Assembly: GCA_017416855.1 (NCBI GenBank)
Contig: JAFQAZ010000002.1
Coordinates: 62,001 to 126,000, forward strand
Direction: 5' to 3'
DNA length: 64,000 nt
Source of the DNA: Clostridia bacterium
GTDB taxonomy: Bacteria; Bacillota; Clostridia; UBA1381; UBA9506
This document shows positions 45,553 to 54,804 of the stretch, piece by piece (positions within the stretch are counted from its first letter, which is position 1; each line of letters begins with the position of its first letter). Both the position numbers and the translations under genes were made by a program. The notes beneath the pieces were generated by a model. The model was not told the DNA's origin. It worked only from the letters and a program-made list of their open reading frames with translations, and ran no database searches.

Positions 45553-45753
45553 TTCTCTTTTGTAAGCCCCGCCGTGCCGTGTATAGGATTAATTTTTACC
45601 TGCATATGCAGGTGGGTATCCTCCCGCTCGCTTTATATGTCCCCTGGCCGATTATTCGGGGGGCGTATACGCCGCAAACGAAGCCGGATTCCCTTATAAA
45701 AAGTGTTGGTAAAATAAAAATCACTAATCACGCACACCGCAGGGTGAATTTCT
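45519..45753 (-). ncRNA. structured non-coding RNA, candidate 6S RNA
   Basis: The 436-bp gap between mreB and spoIVA holds no ORF but has a near-perfect minus-strand promoter, TTGATA (45788-45783), 17 bp, TATAAT (45765-45760), predicting a start near 45753. The RNA would begin AGAAAUUCACCCUGCGGUGUG. Its 5' segment CCCUGCGGUGUGCGUG can pair with 3' CACGGCACGGCGGGG (near 45567-45585), closing a roughly 190-nt rod. Inside are GGGAAUCC/GGAUACCC, GGCGUAUACGCC and CCCCCCGA...UCGGCCAGGGG helices. A hairpin ACCUGCAUAUGCAGGU lies on the 3' side of an internal bubble. Size, rod shape and bubble hairpin resemble Firmicute 6S RNA, but I recognise no diagnostic primary sequence. The RNA gene is well supported; its identity is tentative. 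Confidence 0.62.
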
Positions 45754-45759
45754 GTTTAT

Positions 45760-45788
45760 ATTATAACACCATATTAAATAAATATCAA
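45760..45788 (-). promoter_or_regulatory. sigma-A promoter of the structured RNA
   Basis: TTGATA-17-TATAAT on the minus strand, pointing away from spoIVA into a region with no protein-coding gene. The remaining 45789-45935 is AT-rich leader of spoIVA. Confidence 0.72.
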
Positions 45789-45935
45789 TATGTTAATTCA
45801 AAAAAAGCGTTTTTTTCCTCATCCAAATCCTTCCTTGTTTTTTTTATTACGTTTTTTCCCTGTTTAGTAATAAAAAAAGTAAAATGACAATATATTTGTA
45901 GTAACCTGTACCATTTGTCTGAAGGAGGAACACAC

Positions 45936-47414
45936 ATGGAAAGCTATAACATATACCGGGATATTGCCACCCGCACAAACGGTGATATTTATGTGGGTGT
46001 GGTGGGACCGGTTCGCACCGGTAAATCCACTTTCATTAAGAAATTTATGGATCTCCTGGTCATTCCAAACATCGAAAATACATACAGTCAGGAACGAGCT
46101 AAAGATGAACTGCCACAAAGTGCTGCCGGCAAAACTATTATGACAACAGAGCCAAAGTTTATCCCCAACGAAGCAGTTGAAATTTCCCTGGGCTCAGAAT
46201 CAAAAATGAAGGTGCGCATGATTGATTGTGTTGGTTACATCGTGAATGGTGCTCAGGGGCACTTGGAAAACGATGCACCGCGTATGGTCTCAACTCCCTG
46301 GTCAAAGGAACCCATTCCTTTTGGAGATGCCGCTGAGATAGGCACCAAAAAGGTCATCACGGAGCATTCCACCATAGGTCTTGTTATCACTACAGACGGT
46401 AGCGTGACCGATATTGATCGGGATGATTATGTAGAAGCAGAAGAGCGGGTTATTAACGAATTAAAAAGCATTAACAAGCCCTTCGTAGTATTGTTAAACA
46501 CTAAATACCCTGAAAAAGCAGAAACTGAAGAACTTCGCTCATATCTGGAAGAGCGGTATGCCGTACCGGTACTGGCTGTGAATTGTGCCACAGCTACCGA
46601 AGAAGAAATCAATGCTATTATGCAGAAAATTCTGTTTCAATTCCCTGTTAATGAAATCAGAATCAATCTGCCAAGGTGGATTGATGTTTTAGACGATAAC
46701 CATTGGTTAAAGCAAGGCATCGAAAGTTGTATTCTGCAGTCAGTTGCTGATGTGTGGCGACTCGACAACATAAGTCACTTAACCAATCAATTGACAGAAT
46801 ACGAACACATTCTCTCTGCAGATATTAGCGAAATCAACTTAGGCACAGGTACTGTTACAATCTCACTCACAGTATCGGAGGGATTATTCTACCAAATTGT
46901 TAAAGAGCTCTCCGGATTTGATATTGGCGGTGAGGATAAACTAATCTCCCTGCTTGTCGAAATGGCGCAAATGAAAAAAGAATACGACAAAATATCATAT
47001 GCTTTGCACGAGGTTCAACAAAAAGGCTATGGCATAGTGACACCAACGATTGACGAGCTGCGCTTAGAAGAGCCGGAAATTGTGAAACAAGGTAGCCGAT
47101 TTGGCGTTAAACTCAAGGCCTCTGCCCCATCCATTCACATGATTGCGGCGAACATTGAAACAGAAGTCTCCCCCATCGTTGGCACAGAAAAGCAGTCTGA
47201 AGAATTGGTACATTATTTGTTGGAAGAATTTGAAACCGACCCAAAAAAAATTTGGGAATCCAATATTTTTGGCAAATCTCTGCATGAATTAGTTAATGAA
47301 GGCTTGCACAACAAGCTTTACCGCATGCCGGACGAAGCACAGATGAAGCTACAAGAAACTTTGTCAAAAATCATCAACGAAGGCTCCGGCGGCCTGATTT
47401 GTATTATTTTATAA
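45936..47414 (+). CDS. spoIVA: stage IV sporulation protein A
   Basis: 492 aa from the ATG at 45936 (AAGGAGG 7 nt upstream), the same length as B. subtilis SpoIVA. N-terminal TRAFAC-type ATPase: Walker A VGPVRTGKSTFIKKF, MIDCVGYIVNGAQGH, and ITTDGSVTDIDRDDY. The C-terminal region ends in the conserved GLICIIL that docks on the forespore through SpoVM. It polymerises, using ATP, into the base of the spore coat. Monocistronic, with a strong terminator. Confidence 0.98.
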   Translation: MESYNIYRDIATRTNGDIYVGVVGPVRTGKSTFIKKFMDLLVIPNIENTYSQERAKDELPQSAAGKTIMTTEPKFIPNEAVEISLGSESKMKVRMIDCVGYIVNGAQGHLENDAPRMVSTPWSKEPIPFGDAAEIGTKKVITEHSTIGLVITTDGSVTDIDRDDYVEAEERVINELKSINKPFVVLLNTKYPEKAETEELRSYLEERYAVPVLAVNCATATEEEINAIMQKILFQFPVNEIRINLPRWIDVLDDNHWLKQGIESCILQSVADVWRLDNISHLTNQLTEYEHILSADISEINLGTGTVTISLTVSEGLFYQIVKELSGFDIGGEDKLISLLVEMAQMKKEYDKISYALHEVQQKGYGIVTPTIDELRLEEPEIVKQGSRFGVKLKASAPSIHMIAANIETEVSPIVGTEKQSEELVHYLLEEFETDPKKIWESNIFGKSLHELVNEGLHNKLYRMPDEAQMKLQETLSKIINEGSGGLICIIL

Positions 47415-47417
47415 CAA

Positions 47418-47455
47418 AATAAGCGGTGTAAAACCAAGGTTTTACACCGCTTATT
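47418..47455. terminator. bidirectional terminator
   Basis: An 18-bp inverted repeat, AATAAGCGGTGTAAAACC and complement, around an AA centre. It lies 3 bp after the spoIVA stop and 13 bp from the convergent rpsR stop. Confidence 0.88.
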
Positions 47456-47468
47456 ATTTAAATCAATT

Positions 47469-47708
47469 TTATTCAGCACTGAAGGGTAAAAGCGCAATAT
47501 GTCTTGCACGCTTGATAGCTTCAGTCAGCTGTCTCTGATGTTTAGCGCAGGTGCCGGTAATTCTTCTGGGAAGAATTTTAGCACGCTCGGACACAAAACG
47601 TCTGAGCTTTGCTACGTCCTTATAATCAATATAATCGATTTTATCCTGACAAAAGGCACAAACTTTTTTCTTTGCCTTTCTTGTTCTGTTCATCGGTCTT
47701 TCAGCCAC
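47469..47708 (-). CDS. rpsR: 30S ribosomal protein S18
   Basis: 79 aa with a GTG start (47708) behind GGAGG at 9 nt. [46 protein letters not shown] is the S18 core, with paired Cys typical of the zinc-type (C+) form. Last gene of rpsF-ssb-rpsR. Confidence 0.98.
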   Translation of the reverse strand: MAERPMNRTRKAKKKVCAFCQDKIDYIDYKDVAKLRRFVSERAKILPRRITGTCAKHQRQLTEAIKRARHIALLPFSAE

Positions 47709-47729
47709 GTGAAAACGCCTCCTTTCAAA

Positions 47730-48167
47730 TTAAAAGGGCAAATCCTCTTCTTCAACAGGCATAAATCCGTCAATATCTGCAGACGGAGCCTGCGGTGCTG
47801 CAGGATCAGAATAAGCCGGAGCCTGATAACCGCCATTGCCGCCTGCCTCATTTTTGCTCTGAGCAAATTCAACATCTTCGGCAATTACTTCAGTAATATA
47901 ACGTTTATTACCGTTCTGATCATCATATGTCCGGGTTTGAATGCGGCCATCTAAAGCAATGCGCATACCCTTTGTGAAATAACGGCTGACAAATTCAGCA
48001 GTTTTATTCCAGGCAACACAGCTAATGAAATCAGCCTGACGTTCCTCGCCCTGTCTTGCAAAGCGACGGTCACAAGCAACAGTAAAGCTAACAACCGGTG
48101 TGCCGGATTGAGTGGTTCTCAGTTCAGGGTCACGTGCCAAACGGCCAACTAAAATAACCTTATTCAT
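47730..48167 (-). CDS. ssb: single-stranded DNA-binding protein
   Basis: 145 aa. N-terminal OB fold (MNKVILVGRLARDPELRTTQ, FTVACDRRF, FISCVAWNKTAEFVSRYFTKG), Gly/Ala/Pro-rich linker, and the acidic partner-binding tip EEEDLPF. It is the replication-associated SSB, placed as usual between rpsF and rpsR. Confidence 0.98.
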   Translation of the reverse strand: MNKVILVGRLARDPELRTTQSGTPVVSFTVACDRRFARQGEERQADFISCVAWNKTAEFVSRYFTKGMRIALDGRIQTRTYDDQNGNKRYITEVIAEDVEFAQSKNEAGGNGGYQAPAYSDPAAPQAPSADIDGFMPVEEEDLPF

Positions 48168-48200
48168 ACAATCTCATCCCTTCGCAGCAAAAACCCTTTG

Positions 48201-48515
48201 TTATTTGCTGATCTTTCTCTTTTCTTCTTTTTTGATCACGATATCGCGCAGGATACCATCTGTGATACGGTAGATTCTTTCCAGCTCCTGCGGAAAATCC
48301 GGCTTAGCGCTGAAATTAATCAACACATAGTAGCCTTCGTTCATGTCATTGATAGGATACGCCAATCTGCGTTTACCCCACTCGTCTACGGATTCAATTT
48401 CACCCGCACCGGAAATCAATGATTTGAACTTTTCAACTAAAGCCTGGATTTTTTCTTCTTCTAAAGAAGCATCAATCACGAAAATGGTTTCGTACTTGTT
48501 GATTACATCAATCAT
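48201..48515 (-). CDS. rpsF: 30S ribosomal protein S6
   Basis: 104 aa from the ATG at 48515; the in-frame GTG at 48524 lies inside the ribosome site AAGGAGGTGA. KYETIFVIDASLEEEKIQALVEKF, and DEWGKRRLAYPINDMNEGYYVLINF are S6 signatures. Its leader carries two hairpins and a consensus promoter. Confidence 0.98.
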   Translation of the reverse strand: MIDVINKYETIFVIDASLEEEKIQALVEKFKSLISGAGEIESVDEWGKRRLAYPINDMNEGYYVLINFSAKPDFPQELERIYRITDGILRDIVIKKEEKRKISK

Positions 48516-48540
48516 CTTTTTCACCTCCTTCTGGACTTTG

Positions 48541-48626
48541 GCTCTCTGCTTAAAGCAAAGAGCAAGGATTTATATCACATTATGATATAACATTATAATT
48601 ATACCCAATGTTTTTGGATTTGTCAA
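48541..48626 (-). promoter_or_regulatory. rpsF operon promoter and leader hairpins
   Basis: Minus strand TTGACA (48626-48621), 17 bp, TATAAT (48603-48598). The transcript starts near 48591, where a perfect inverted repeat TTATATCA-N5-TGATATAA (48570-48590) begins. A second hairpin follows, GCTCTTTGCT/AGCAGAGAGC (about 48541-48563), just before the S6 ribosome site. S6:S18 autoregulation of this operon is known in other bacteria, but I do not see the usual CCG motif. Confidence 0.65.
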
Positions 48627-48655
48627 GCATAATTTTTTACTTATTTTTCCGTTTC

Positions 48656-49180
48656 TTATCGTAACGATAAATATTTCCCGTTTTTTACCAGGTAATCAAC
48701 ACCGGATACAATGGTGAGCACAGCTGCCAGCCAGATGCAAATATCAATACATAAATTCTTGCCGATTAAAAGAGCAAGAGTGAGTGCGATAAATTGCCAC
48801 ATCGTTTTAGCCTTGCCCCACATACTGGCCGCAATAACATTGCCTTCTGATGCGGCAGAAATGCGGATACCGGAAACAATAAATTCGCGAGCTAAAATAA
48901 TAATAGTCACCCAGGCTGAAATAACGCCGCTTACATTCAGGCAAATCAAAGCGGCCGTAACAAGCAATTTATCTGCCAAAGGATCCATAATTTTACCAAA
49001 GTTAGTCACCTGGTTGTTCTTACGCGCCAGATAGCCATCCAGCCAGTCGGTACAAAAAGCCAGAACAAAAATCACGGTACTGATAATATTTGCATACGGC
49101 AATCCTTCTAGCAACATAAATACCATAAATACCGGTACCAACAAAAATCTTAAAATTGTTAGCGCATTAGGTAAATTCAT
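48656..49180 (-). CDS. pgsA: CDP-diacylglycerol-glycerol-3-phosphate 3-phosphatidyltransferase
   Basis: 174 aa, four to five membrane segments. The CDP-alcohol phosphotransferase motif is complete: DWLDGYLARKNNQVTNFGKIMDPLADK (D-x2-DG-x2-AR-x8-G-x3-D-x3-D). It makes phosphatidylglycerophosphate for acidic phospholipids. It overlaps rimO by 4 bp (ATGA) and is the last gene of the mnmG operon. Confidence 0.96.
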   Translation of the reverse strand: MNLPNALTILRFLLVPVFMVFMLLEGLPYANIISTVIFVLAFCTDWLDGYLARKNNQVTNFGKIMDPLADKLLVTAALICLNVSGVISAWVTIIILAREFIVSGIRISAASEGNVIAASMWGKAKTMWQFIALTLALLIGKNLCIDICIWLAAVLTIVSGVDYLVKNGKYLSLR

Positions 49181-50511
49181 TCGTAATCATCCTCCAAAAT
49201 AGCCTGACCAACCAGTTCATAAGCATCGGCATTTAAAATTTCAACCATTACAAACTCCCCTATTGTCAGTTCATCCTCAGCCACAAAGTAAACGGTGTTA
49301 TCCACCTCGGGGGCATCCCCTGCTGTACGGCCGAAATACATCAGACTTTCTTCATCATAACCTTCTACCAGACATTCAGCTATCGTGCCGATTTTAGCAT
49401 TTTGTAAAGACAGAGAAATCTCTGCCTGTGCCTCTAAAATTTTAGCGGCTCGTTCCGCTTTTACCTCCTCCGGTAGTTGATCAGGCAGCTTAGCTGCCGG
49501 AGTATCCTCTTCCTGAGAATAAGCAAACGCGCCCAAACGATCAAACTGCATATCTTGTACAAAAGACAGCAATTCTTCAAACTGTTCTTCTGTTTCCCCG
49601 GGAAAACCGGCAATGACCGTTGTGCGAAGCACAATACCGGGCACTCTGCTTCTTAGCTTGTCAATCAGAACATTGAGCTGCTCGTGAGTCAAATGACGCC
49701 CCATTCTTTTGAGCACACTGTCATTGGCATGCTGAATAGGAATATCCATATATTTAACTATTTTATCTTCACTTGCAAAGGTATCTATCAATTCATCTGT
49801 AATGGCTTCGGGATAGAGATACAACACTCTGACCCAATGAATGCCCCGGATGGCACAAAGTGCCTTTAACAGCTCCGGCAATCTGCTTTCACCATATAAA
49901 TCCACACCATAGCGGGATGTATCCTGAGCAATGACCACCAGTTCACGAACACCGTCTGCCGCCAGTTCCTCTGCTTCGTGCACAATATCTTCCATCTGGC
50001 GGCTTCTGTAATGTCCACGGAGTTTGGGTATGATACAATAGGTGCAGCAGTTATCACAACCGTCGGCAATTTTTAAGTAAGCCATATAGCACGGTGTGGA
50101 AAGAACGCGGTTTTCTTCGGGCAAATCATCATTCATATGCCCGTATAACACCACTTTTTCACCGTCAAACGCCCGATTAATAACCTCTGCAATTTTGGTA
50201 TAATCTCCGGTGCCCACAACAGCATCCACTTCCGGTAATTCAGTTATAATATCATTGTGATAGCGCTCTGCCATACAGCCGCACACAACGAGCAAACGAC
50301 AACGGTCCTTTTTATACTCTGCCATTTCCAGCACAGTCTGAATTGATTCTTCCTTGGCTGAATCAATAAAAGCACAGGTGTTGACAATAATCACATCTGC
50401 TTCTTGTGGGTCTGAAACAATCTGCCAACCCTCCTGGCCTAAGATACCCAGCATGACCTCTGTATCCACCAGGTTTTTGGCACAGCCAAGAGATACGATT
50501 CCAATATTCAA
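49177..50511 (-). CDS. rimO: ribosomal protein S12 methylthiotransferase
   Basis: 444 aa. I prefer the TTG at 50511 (AGGGTGA upstream), giving LNIGIVSLGCAKNLVDTEVML, the usual RimO start; an ATG at 50532 lies inside rpoZ without a ribosome site. UPF0004 domain with cluster Cys in SLGCAKN, NTCAF and CGCMAERY; radical SAM motif CDNCCTYC; C-terminal TRAM domain. It methylthiolates Asp in ribosomal protein S12. Confidence 0.96.
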   Translation of the reverse strand: MNIGIVSLGCAKNLVDTEVMLGILGQEGWQIVSDPQEADVIIVNTCAFIDSAKEESIQTVLEMAEYKKDRCRLLVVCGCMAERYHNDIITELPEVDAVVGTGDYTKIAEVINRAFDGEKVVLYGHMNDDLPEENRVLSTPCYMAYLKIADGCDNCCTYCIIPKLRGHYRSRQMEDIVHEAEELAADGVRELVVIAQDTSRYGVDLYGESRLPELLKALCAIRGIHWVRVLYLYPEAITDELIDTFASEDKIVKYMDIPIQHANDSVLKRMGRHLTHEQLNVLIDKLRSRVPGIVLRTTVIAGFPGETEEQFEELLSFVQDMQFDRLGAFAYSQEEDTPAAKLPDQLPEEVKAERAAKILEAQAEISLSLQNAKIGTIAECLVEGYDEESLMYFGRTAGDAPEVDNTVYFVAEDELTIGEFVMVEILNADAYELVGQAILEDDYE

Positions 50512-50521
50512 AGAAATCACC

Positions 50522-50842
50522 CTATTCTGCATCTGCTTCAGCGGCTTCAGCTTCCTCTGCTTCAGTTTCTAAAGCATGTTCTGCTGCTTCTAAAGCATCA
50601 ACCTTTGCCTGATATTCAGCTTCACGTTCCAGCTCCTGTTCGCGGGTTTCATTCACAACCAGAATATCACCTGCTGCAATTTCTTCAACTGCGCGGGTGA
50701 TGCTTCTTGCACCGTCAATGCTCTCTTCGCCTTCTTTTGAAGAATCTAAAATGGTGCGGGCACGCTTAGAAGCCGCAATCACCAGAGAATAACGGTTACC
50801 TGCTTTCTTCATCAAGTCCATAATTGAGGGATATAACATCAT
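50522..50842 (-). CDS. rpoZ: RNA polymerase omega subunit
   Basis: 106 aa. [28 protein letters not shown] and KSITRAVEEIAAG-type core (SITRAVEEIAAGDI) are diagnostic. The last 35 residues are an acidic Ala/Glu-rich tail longer than usual. It overlaps gmk by 4 bp, as in many Firmicutes. Confidence 0.95.
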   Translation of the reverse strand: MMLYPSIMDLMKKAGNRYSLVIAASKRARTILDSSKEGEESIDGARSITRAVEEIAAGDILVVNETREQELEREAEYQAKVDALEAAEHALETEAEEAEAAEADAE

Positions 50843-51468
50843 TGTAAATCAATCCTTTCTTTTGCTTTTAATGCTTCCTGAATCACATCGGCGTTGCGCT
50901 CTGTCCTCTGTTTTTCAGCATCAATAATGCTGATTAAGCGGTCAACCGCACCGTCAACTTCATCATTTAATAATATGTAATTATATTTTTCCATATTCGA
51001 ATATTCCCAAAGGGCAGTTTTCAGCCGCTCTTTGATGACCTCCGGTGCTTCTGTGCCCCGGCCGGACAAGCGCCGCTCCAGTTCCTCTACAGAAGGCGCC
51101 ATCACAAACACAAACACCGCTTCGGGGAACTTACTCCGCACCTGCATTGCACCCTGCACTTCAATTTCAAGAATCACATCATGGCCGGCCGCAAGCTGTT
51201 CCTCTACTTTATCCCGGGGAGTTCCGTAATAATTCTGACAGAAGCAGGCCCATTCAATAAAGCCTTTTTCTTCTATCATTGACTTAAACTTTTCTTCTGA
51301 TAAAAAATAATAATTAACGCCATCTGTTTCACCGGGACGTGGTTTTCTCGTCGTTGCAGAAACTGAAAGATGAATATCCGGCCGTTTCTGAAGCAATGCC
51401 TGACAAACGGTTCCTTTCCCTGTACCGGAAGGACCGGAAACAACAATCAAAAGGCCTCGTTTATTCAT
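50839..51468 (-). CDS. gmk: guanylate kinase
   Basis: 209 aa from the ATG at 51468. P-loop [20 protein letters not shown]-binding [46 protein letters not shown]. It makes GDP from GMP. The GA-rich sequence encoding the acidic tail of remA also supplies the AGGAGG ribosome site; the genes overlap by 8 bp. Confidence 0.97.
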   Translation of the reverse strand: MNKRGLLIVVSGPSGTGKGTVCQALLQKRPDIHLSVSATTRKPRPGETDGVNYYFLSEEKFKSMIEEKGFIEWACFCQNYYGTPRDKVEEQLAAGHDVILEIEVQGAMQVRSKFPEAVFVFVMAPSVEELERRLSGRGTEAPEVIKERLKTALWEYSNMEKYNYILLNDEVDGAVDRLISIIDAEKQRTERNADVIQEALKAKERIDLQ

Positions 51469-51739
51469 CCTCCTCTTCCTCCTCTTCATACACCATTACC
51501 TCACCATTTTCATTCAAACGGTTGGCCACGGTGGTGGGCTGTACTGCAGATAAAACGATGTGATCACTATCCATAATAATCACAGCACGGGTACGTCTTC
51601 CATAGGTTGCATCAATAAGCATACTTCTGTCCCGCGCTTCCTGAATCATACGTTTAATCGGCGCCGATTCAGGGGATACAACTGCTACCAAACGCTCAGA
51701 TGACACAATATTGCCAAAACCAATGTTAATCAGTTTCAT
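51461..51739 (-). CDS. remA: RemA-family DNA-binding regulator (DUF370)
   Basis: 92 aa: [38 protein letters not shown] and [28 protein letters not shown] are RemA signatures. In B. subtilis RemA activates matrix and osmoprotection genes. The tail EEEEEEDE is encoded by the ribosome site of gmk. The order yicC-remA-gmk-rpoZ is conserved in Firmicutes. Confidence 0.96.
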   Translation of the reverse strand: MKLINIGFGNIVSSERLVAVVSPESAPIKRMIQEARDRSMLIDATYGRRTRAVIIMDSDHIVLSAVQPTTVANRLNENGEVMVYEEEEEEDE

Positions 51740-51754
51740 TTCAAAATCCTTCCT

Positions 51755-52639
51755 TTATTCAATATTTTGAATCTGTTCTCTTAATTTTTCGATTTCAGCT
51801 TTCATATTCACAACACACTTGGCAATGTTCAGGTCATTTGCCTTAGAGCCTATGGTGTTAACCTCGCGGTTCATTTCCTGCACCAGGAAATCCAGCTTAC
51901 GGCCAATGCCTTCAGCTTCGCCCAGAATATTTTCAAGCTCTTCAAAATGGCTCTTTAAACGAACAATTTCTTCATTAACACATAGCTTATCAGCCATTAA
52001 TGCCACTTCGGTCATAAATCTGGGTTCATCTACCGGTGTATCGGCCAGGAATTCTTTCATCCGTTCGCGAAGACGAGCTGCATATTCCTCTGAAAGCTTC
52101 GGTGCCATTTCTTCTACCTTGGCAAGCTCAGCAAGAACATTTTGTGCTTTTTCGCGCAGGTCAGCCGCCATACGGGCACCTTCACGCTCACGCATTGCCT
52201 CAAAATCATCCACCGCCTTTTCCAGAGCTTCTGCAATCACGGCCCAAATAGCATCCTGATCCTGCTCTTCCTGGCGTGTGATGAAAATATCGCTGAACCG
52301 TGTTAAATCAGACAAACCAATTTTGCTGTCTAAATTGCACTCAGTCTGAATTTCTGACAGCACCTCATAATAGTTCTTTAAAAGGCCTTTATCTAAAGAA
52401 ACCGCCTTATTCTGGCAAACATAGCTTTCAAAATAAACTGATACATCAATTTTTCCACGATGCACCCGTTTACCTACATAATCTTTGATTTTATCTTCCA
52501 GATAACCGTACATTCTGGAGATTTTAACATTGATATCGCAATAGCGATGATTCACACTTCGTAAATCAATAACAATTTTCTTTTCTGCATCTACACTTTC
52601 ATACCGGCCATATCCGGTCATACTTTTAATTGTACTCAT
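51755..52639 (-). CDS. YicC-family endoribonuclease
   Basis: 294 aa. MSTIKSMTGYGRYE at the N-terminus and the C-terminal DUF1732-type end (GRKLDFLVQEMNREVNTIGSKANDLNIAKCVVNMKAEIEKLREQIQNIE) define the YicC/YloC family, shown in other bacteria to be an endoribonuclease. It follows mnmG by 20 bp in the same operon. Confidence 0.95.
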   Translation of the reverse strand: MSTIKSMTGYGRYESVDAEKKIVIDLRSVNHRYCDINVKISRMYGYLEDKIKDYVGKRVHRGKIDVSVYFESYVCQNKAVSLDKGLLKNYYEVLSEIQTECNLDSKIGLSDLTRFSDIFITRQEEQDQDAIWAVIAEALEKAVDDFEAMREREGARMAADLREKAQNVLAELAKVEEMAPKLSEEYAARLRERMKEFLADTPVDEPRFMTEVALMADKLCVNEEIVRLKSHFEELENILGEAEGIGRKLDFLVQEMNREVNTIGSKANDLNIAKCVVNMKAEIEKLREQIQNIE

Positions 52640-52659
52640 CTTTTAAACCTCTTTATTCT

Positions 52660-54576
52660 CTAAGACTCTTTTGTGCCTTTTTGTTGCTCTAAATAAATCA
52701 TCAGCACCGAAACATCCGCCGGGCTCACGCCGGAAATGCGGCTGGCCTGTCCCAAGGAACGGGGACGGATTTTGCTGAGCTTTTGTCTTGCCTCTATGCG
52801 CAATCCATCAATGGACATATAATCAATATCTTCCGAAAGGAGTTTATCCTCCATTTTGCGGAAGGCCGAAACCTGTCTGAGCTGTCGGTTAATATAGCCC
52901 TCATACTTAACCTGAATTTCCACCTGTTCTGCTTCTGCCTTGGAAAGAGACGGTCTGCCGCTATCCAGCTCTGCCAGCATTTCATAGGTAAACTCAGGAC
53001 GTCTTAACAACTCACATAACCGGATGCCTGTAGAAATATCAGCTGAATTGTGCTGTTTTAAAAATTCACGGACTTCTTTAGAAGGCGGAATCACCACCCC
53101 AGAAAGACGCTCAATTTCTTTTTCTATATTTTCTTTTTTCTGTAAAAACTGTTCATATCGTTCTTGGCTGATTAGGCCAATCCGATACCCTGTCGGTGTC
53201 AGGCGTAAATCAGCATTATCCTGCCTTAGCAACAATCTGTATTCTGAACGGGAGGTCATCATGCGGTATGGCTCCGGTGTACCTTTGGTCACCAGATCAT
53301 CAATCAATGTACCAATATAGCTTTCCGAGCGGTCTAACACAAGAGGTTCTTTTCCCTGTACAGAGCGTGCTGCATTAATACCGGCAATGAGACCCTGTGC
53401 CGCCGCTTCTTCGTATCCTGAACTGCCGTTAAACTGTCCGGCACCATAAAGACCGCTGATTTTCTTAAACTCCAGCGTAGGTAACAGTTCCGTAGGGTCA
53501 ACACAATCATATTCAATGGCATAGGCCGTTCGCATCATTTTCACATTTTCCAGACCGCTGATGGTGCGGATCATGGCAATCTGCACATCCTCAGGCAAAC
53601 TGCTGGAAAGCCCCTGCACATACATTTCTTCCGTTTGTGCGCCCATAGGCTCGATAAAAATCTGATGCCGATTTTTATCAGCAAAGCGAACCACTTTATC
53701 TTCAATAGACGGACAGTAACGAGGACCAATGCCCTCAATTTTTCCACCAAACAAAGGGGAACGGTGAAGATTGTCGCGAATCACCTGATGAGTATTTTCA
53801 TTTGTATATGTAAGATAACAGCTGACCGTGTTTTCACCGGGATCTTCTGTTTCAAAGGAAAAAGGTGTAATGATATCATCGCCTTTTTGCTCTTCCATTT
53901 TCGAAAAATCAACACTGCTCCGACTGACTCTGGCAGGCGTTCCTGTTTTAAAGCGTCGTAGCATAATGCCCTGCTCCTGCAGACTGTCAGACAAGCGATT
54001 AGCAGGAAAGAGACCATCTGGACCACCGCTGTAAGAAACATCACCAATAATGATTTTGCCCTTCAAAAAGGTACCGGTTGCCAAAATAACCTTTTCTGCT
54101 CTGAAATAAGCACCGGTGTGAGTCACTACTCCGCAAACCTTGCCTTCTTCGCAATGGATGGCAATAATTTCAGCCTGTTTAACATCTAAGTTTTCCGTTT
54201 GTTCCAAACGGTGTTTCATTTCAATCTGATAGGCTCTGCGATCAGACTGCACTCTTAAAGAGTAAACAGCCGGACCTTTCCCTTTATTCAGAATACGGGA
54301 CTGTAAAAAGGTTTTATCCGCCACCTTGCCCATTTCACCACCCAAGGCATCAATTTCGCGGACAAGATGACCTTTAGCCGTTCCGCCAATTGACGGATTA
54401 CAGGGCATATTTGCCACAGAATCCAGATTGATGGCAAATATGACGGTTGCTATACCAAGACGGGCGCTGGCTAAGGCTGCTTCGCAACCTGCATGACCAC
54501 CGCCTATCACTACTGTTCCATAATCGCCGGCATAATATGAAGCACATTCCGGCAAGTGAATGTTATGTTCTTCCAT
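52660..54576 (-). CDS. mnmG: tRNA uridine-5-carboxymethylaminomethyl modification enzyme
   Basis: 638 aa; the ATG at 54576 has better spacing to AAGGG than that at 54582. FAD-binding [46 protein letters not shown], and [16 protein letters not shown] are GidA/MnmG signatures; the C-terminal helical domain ends [20 protein letters not shown]. With MnmE it modifies wobble uridines. Unusually, mnmE and rsmG are not neighbours; it heads the yicC-remA-gmk-rpoZ-rimO-pgsA operon instead. Confidence 0.97.
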   Translation of the reverse strand: MEEHNIHLPECASYYAGDYGTVVIGGGHAGCEAALASARLGIATVIFAINLDSVANMPCNPSIGGTAKGHLVREIDALGGEMGKVADKTFLQSRILNKGKGPAVYSLRVQSDRRAYQIEMKHRLEQTENLDVKQAEIIAIHCEEGKVCGVVTHTGAYFRAEKVILATGTFLKGKIIIGDVSYSGGPDGLFPANRLSDSLQEQGIMLRRFKTGTPARVSRSSVDFSKMEEQKGDDIITPFSFETEDPGENTVSCYLTYTNENTHQVIRDNLHRSPLFGGKIEGIGPRYCPSIEDKVVRFADKNRHQIFIEPMGAQTEEMYVQGLSSSLPEDVQIAMIRTISGLENVKMMRTAYAIEYDCVDPTELLPTLEFKKISGLYGAGQFNGSSGYEEAAAQGLIAGINAARSVQGKEPLVLDRSESYIGTLIDDLVTKGTPEPYRMMTSRSEYRLLLRQDNADLRLTPTGYRIGLISQERYEQFLQKKENIEKEIERLSGVVIPPSKEVREFLKQHNSADISTGIRLCELLRRPEFTYEMLAELDSGRPSLSKAEAEQVEIQVKYEGYINRQLRQVSAFRKMEDKLLSEDIDYMSIDGLRIEARQKLSKIRPRSLGQASRISGVSPADVSVLMIYLEQQKGTKES

Positions 54577-54621
54577 GATCATTAACCCTTCTGTTTCATA
54601 TACCTATAGACATACTCTTGT

Positions 54622-54650
54622 ATTATACCATTTTTTCTCTGTTAGTGCAA
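54622..54650 (-). promoter_or_regulatory. promoter of the mnmG operon
   Basis: Minus strand TTGCAC (54650-54645), 17 bp, extended -10 TGG-TATAAT (TATAAT 54627-54622). Confidence 0.75.
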
Positions 54651-54740
54651 TCTTTTTTTTGTTTTTTTCTACCTTTTTATAATATTTAACATAATAAGCA
54701 AGAAAAATCATTACAATTTAGTTAAAATTAAAGATTTTAG

Positions 54741-54769
54741 TTGACTATTTGGAAAATAATATATATAAT
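54741..54769 (+). promoter_or_regulatory. promoter of secD-secF
   Basis: TTGACT (54741-54746), 17 bp, TATAAT (54764-54769). Confidence 0.8.
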
Positions 54770-54804
54770 AACCTTATGTGACTTTACGAAGGAGGAAATT
54801 TAAA

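Noticed and set aside
45565-45753. 6S-like RNA on the plus strand (GTCCCCTGGCCGATTATT resembles the 6S 5' strand)
   Set aside because: The only good promoter points the other way and the plus strand would need read-through of the mreB terminator; I kept the minus-strand reading.
45890-45930. Sigma-E-type promoter before spoIVA
   Set aside because: ATATATT-like sequence is present but no convincing CATACAAT element follows at 14-15 bp.
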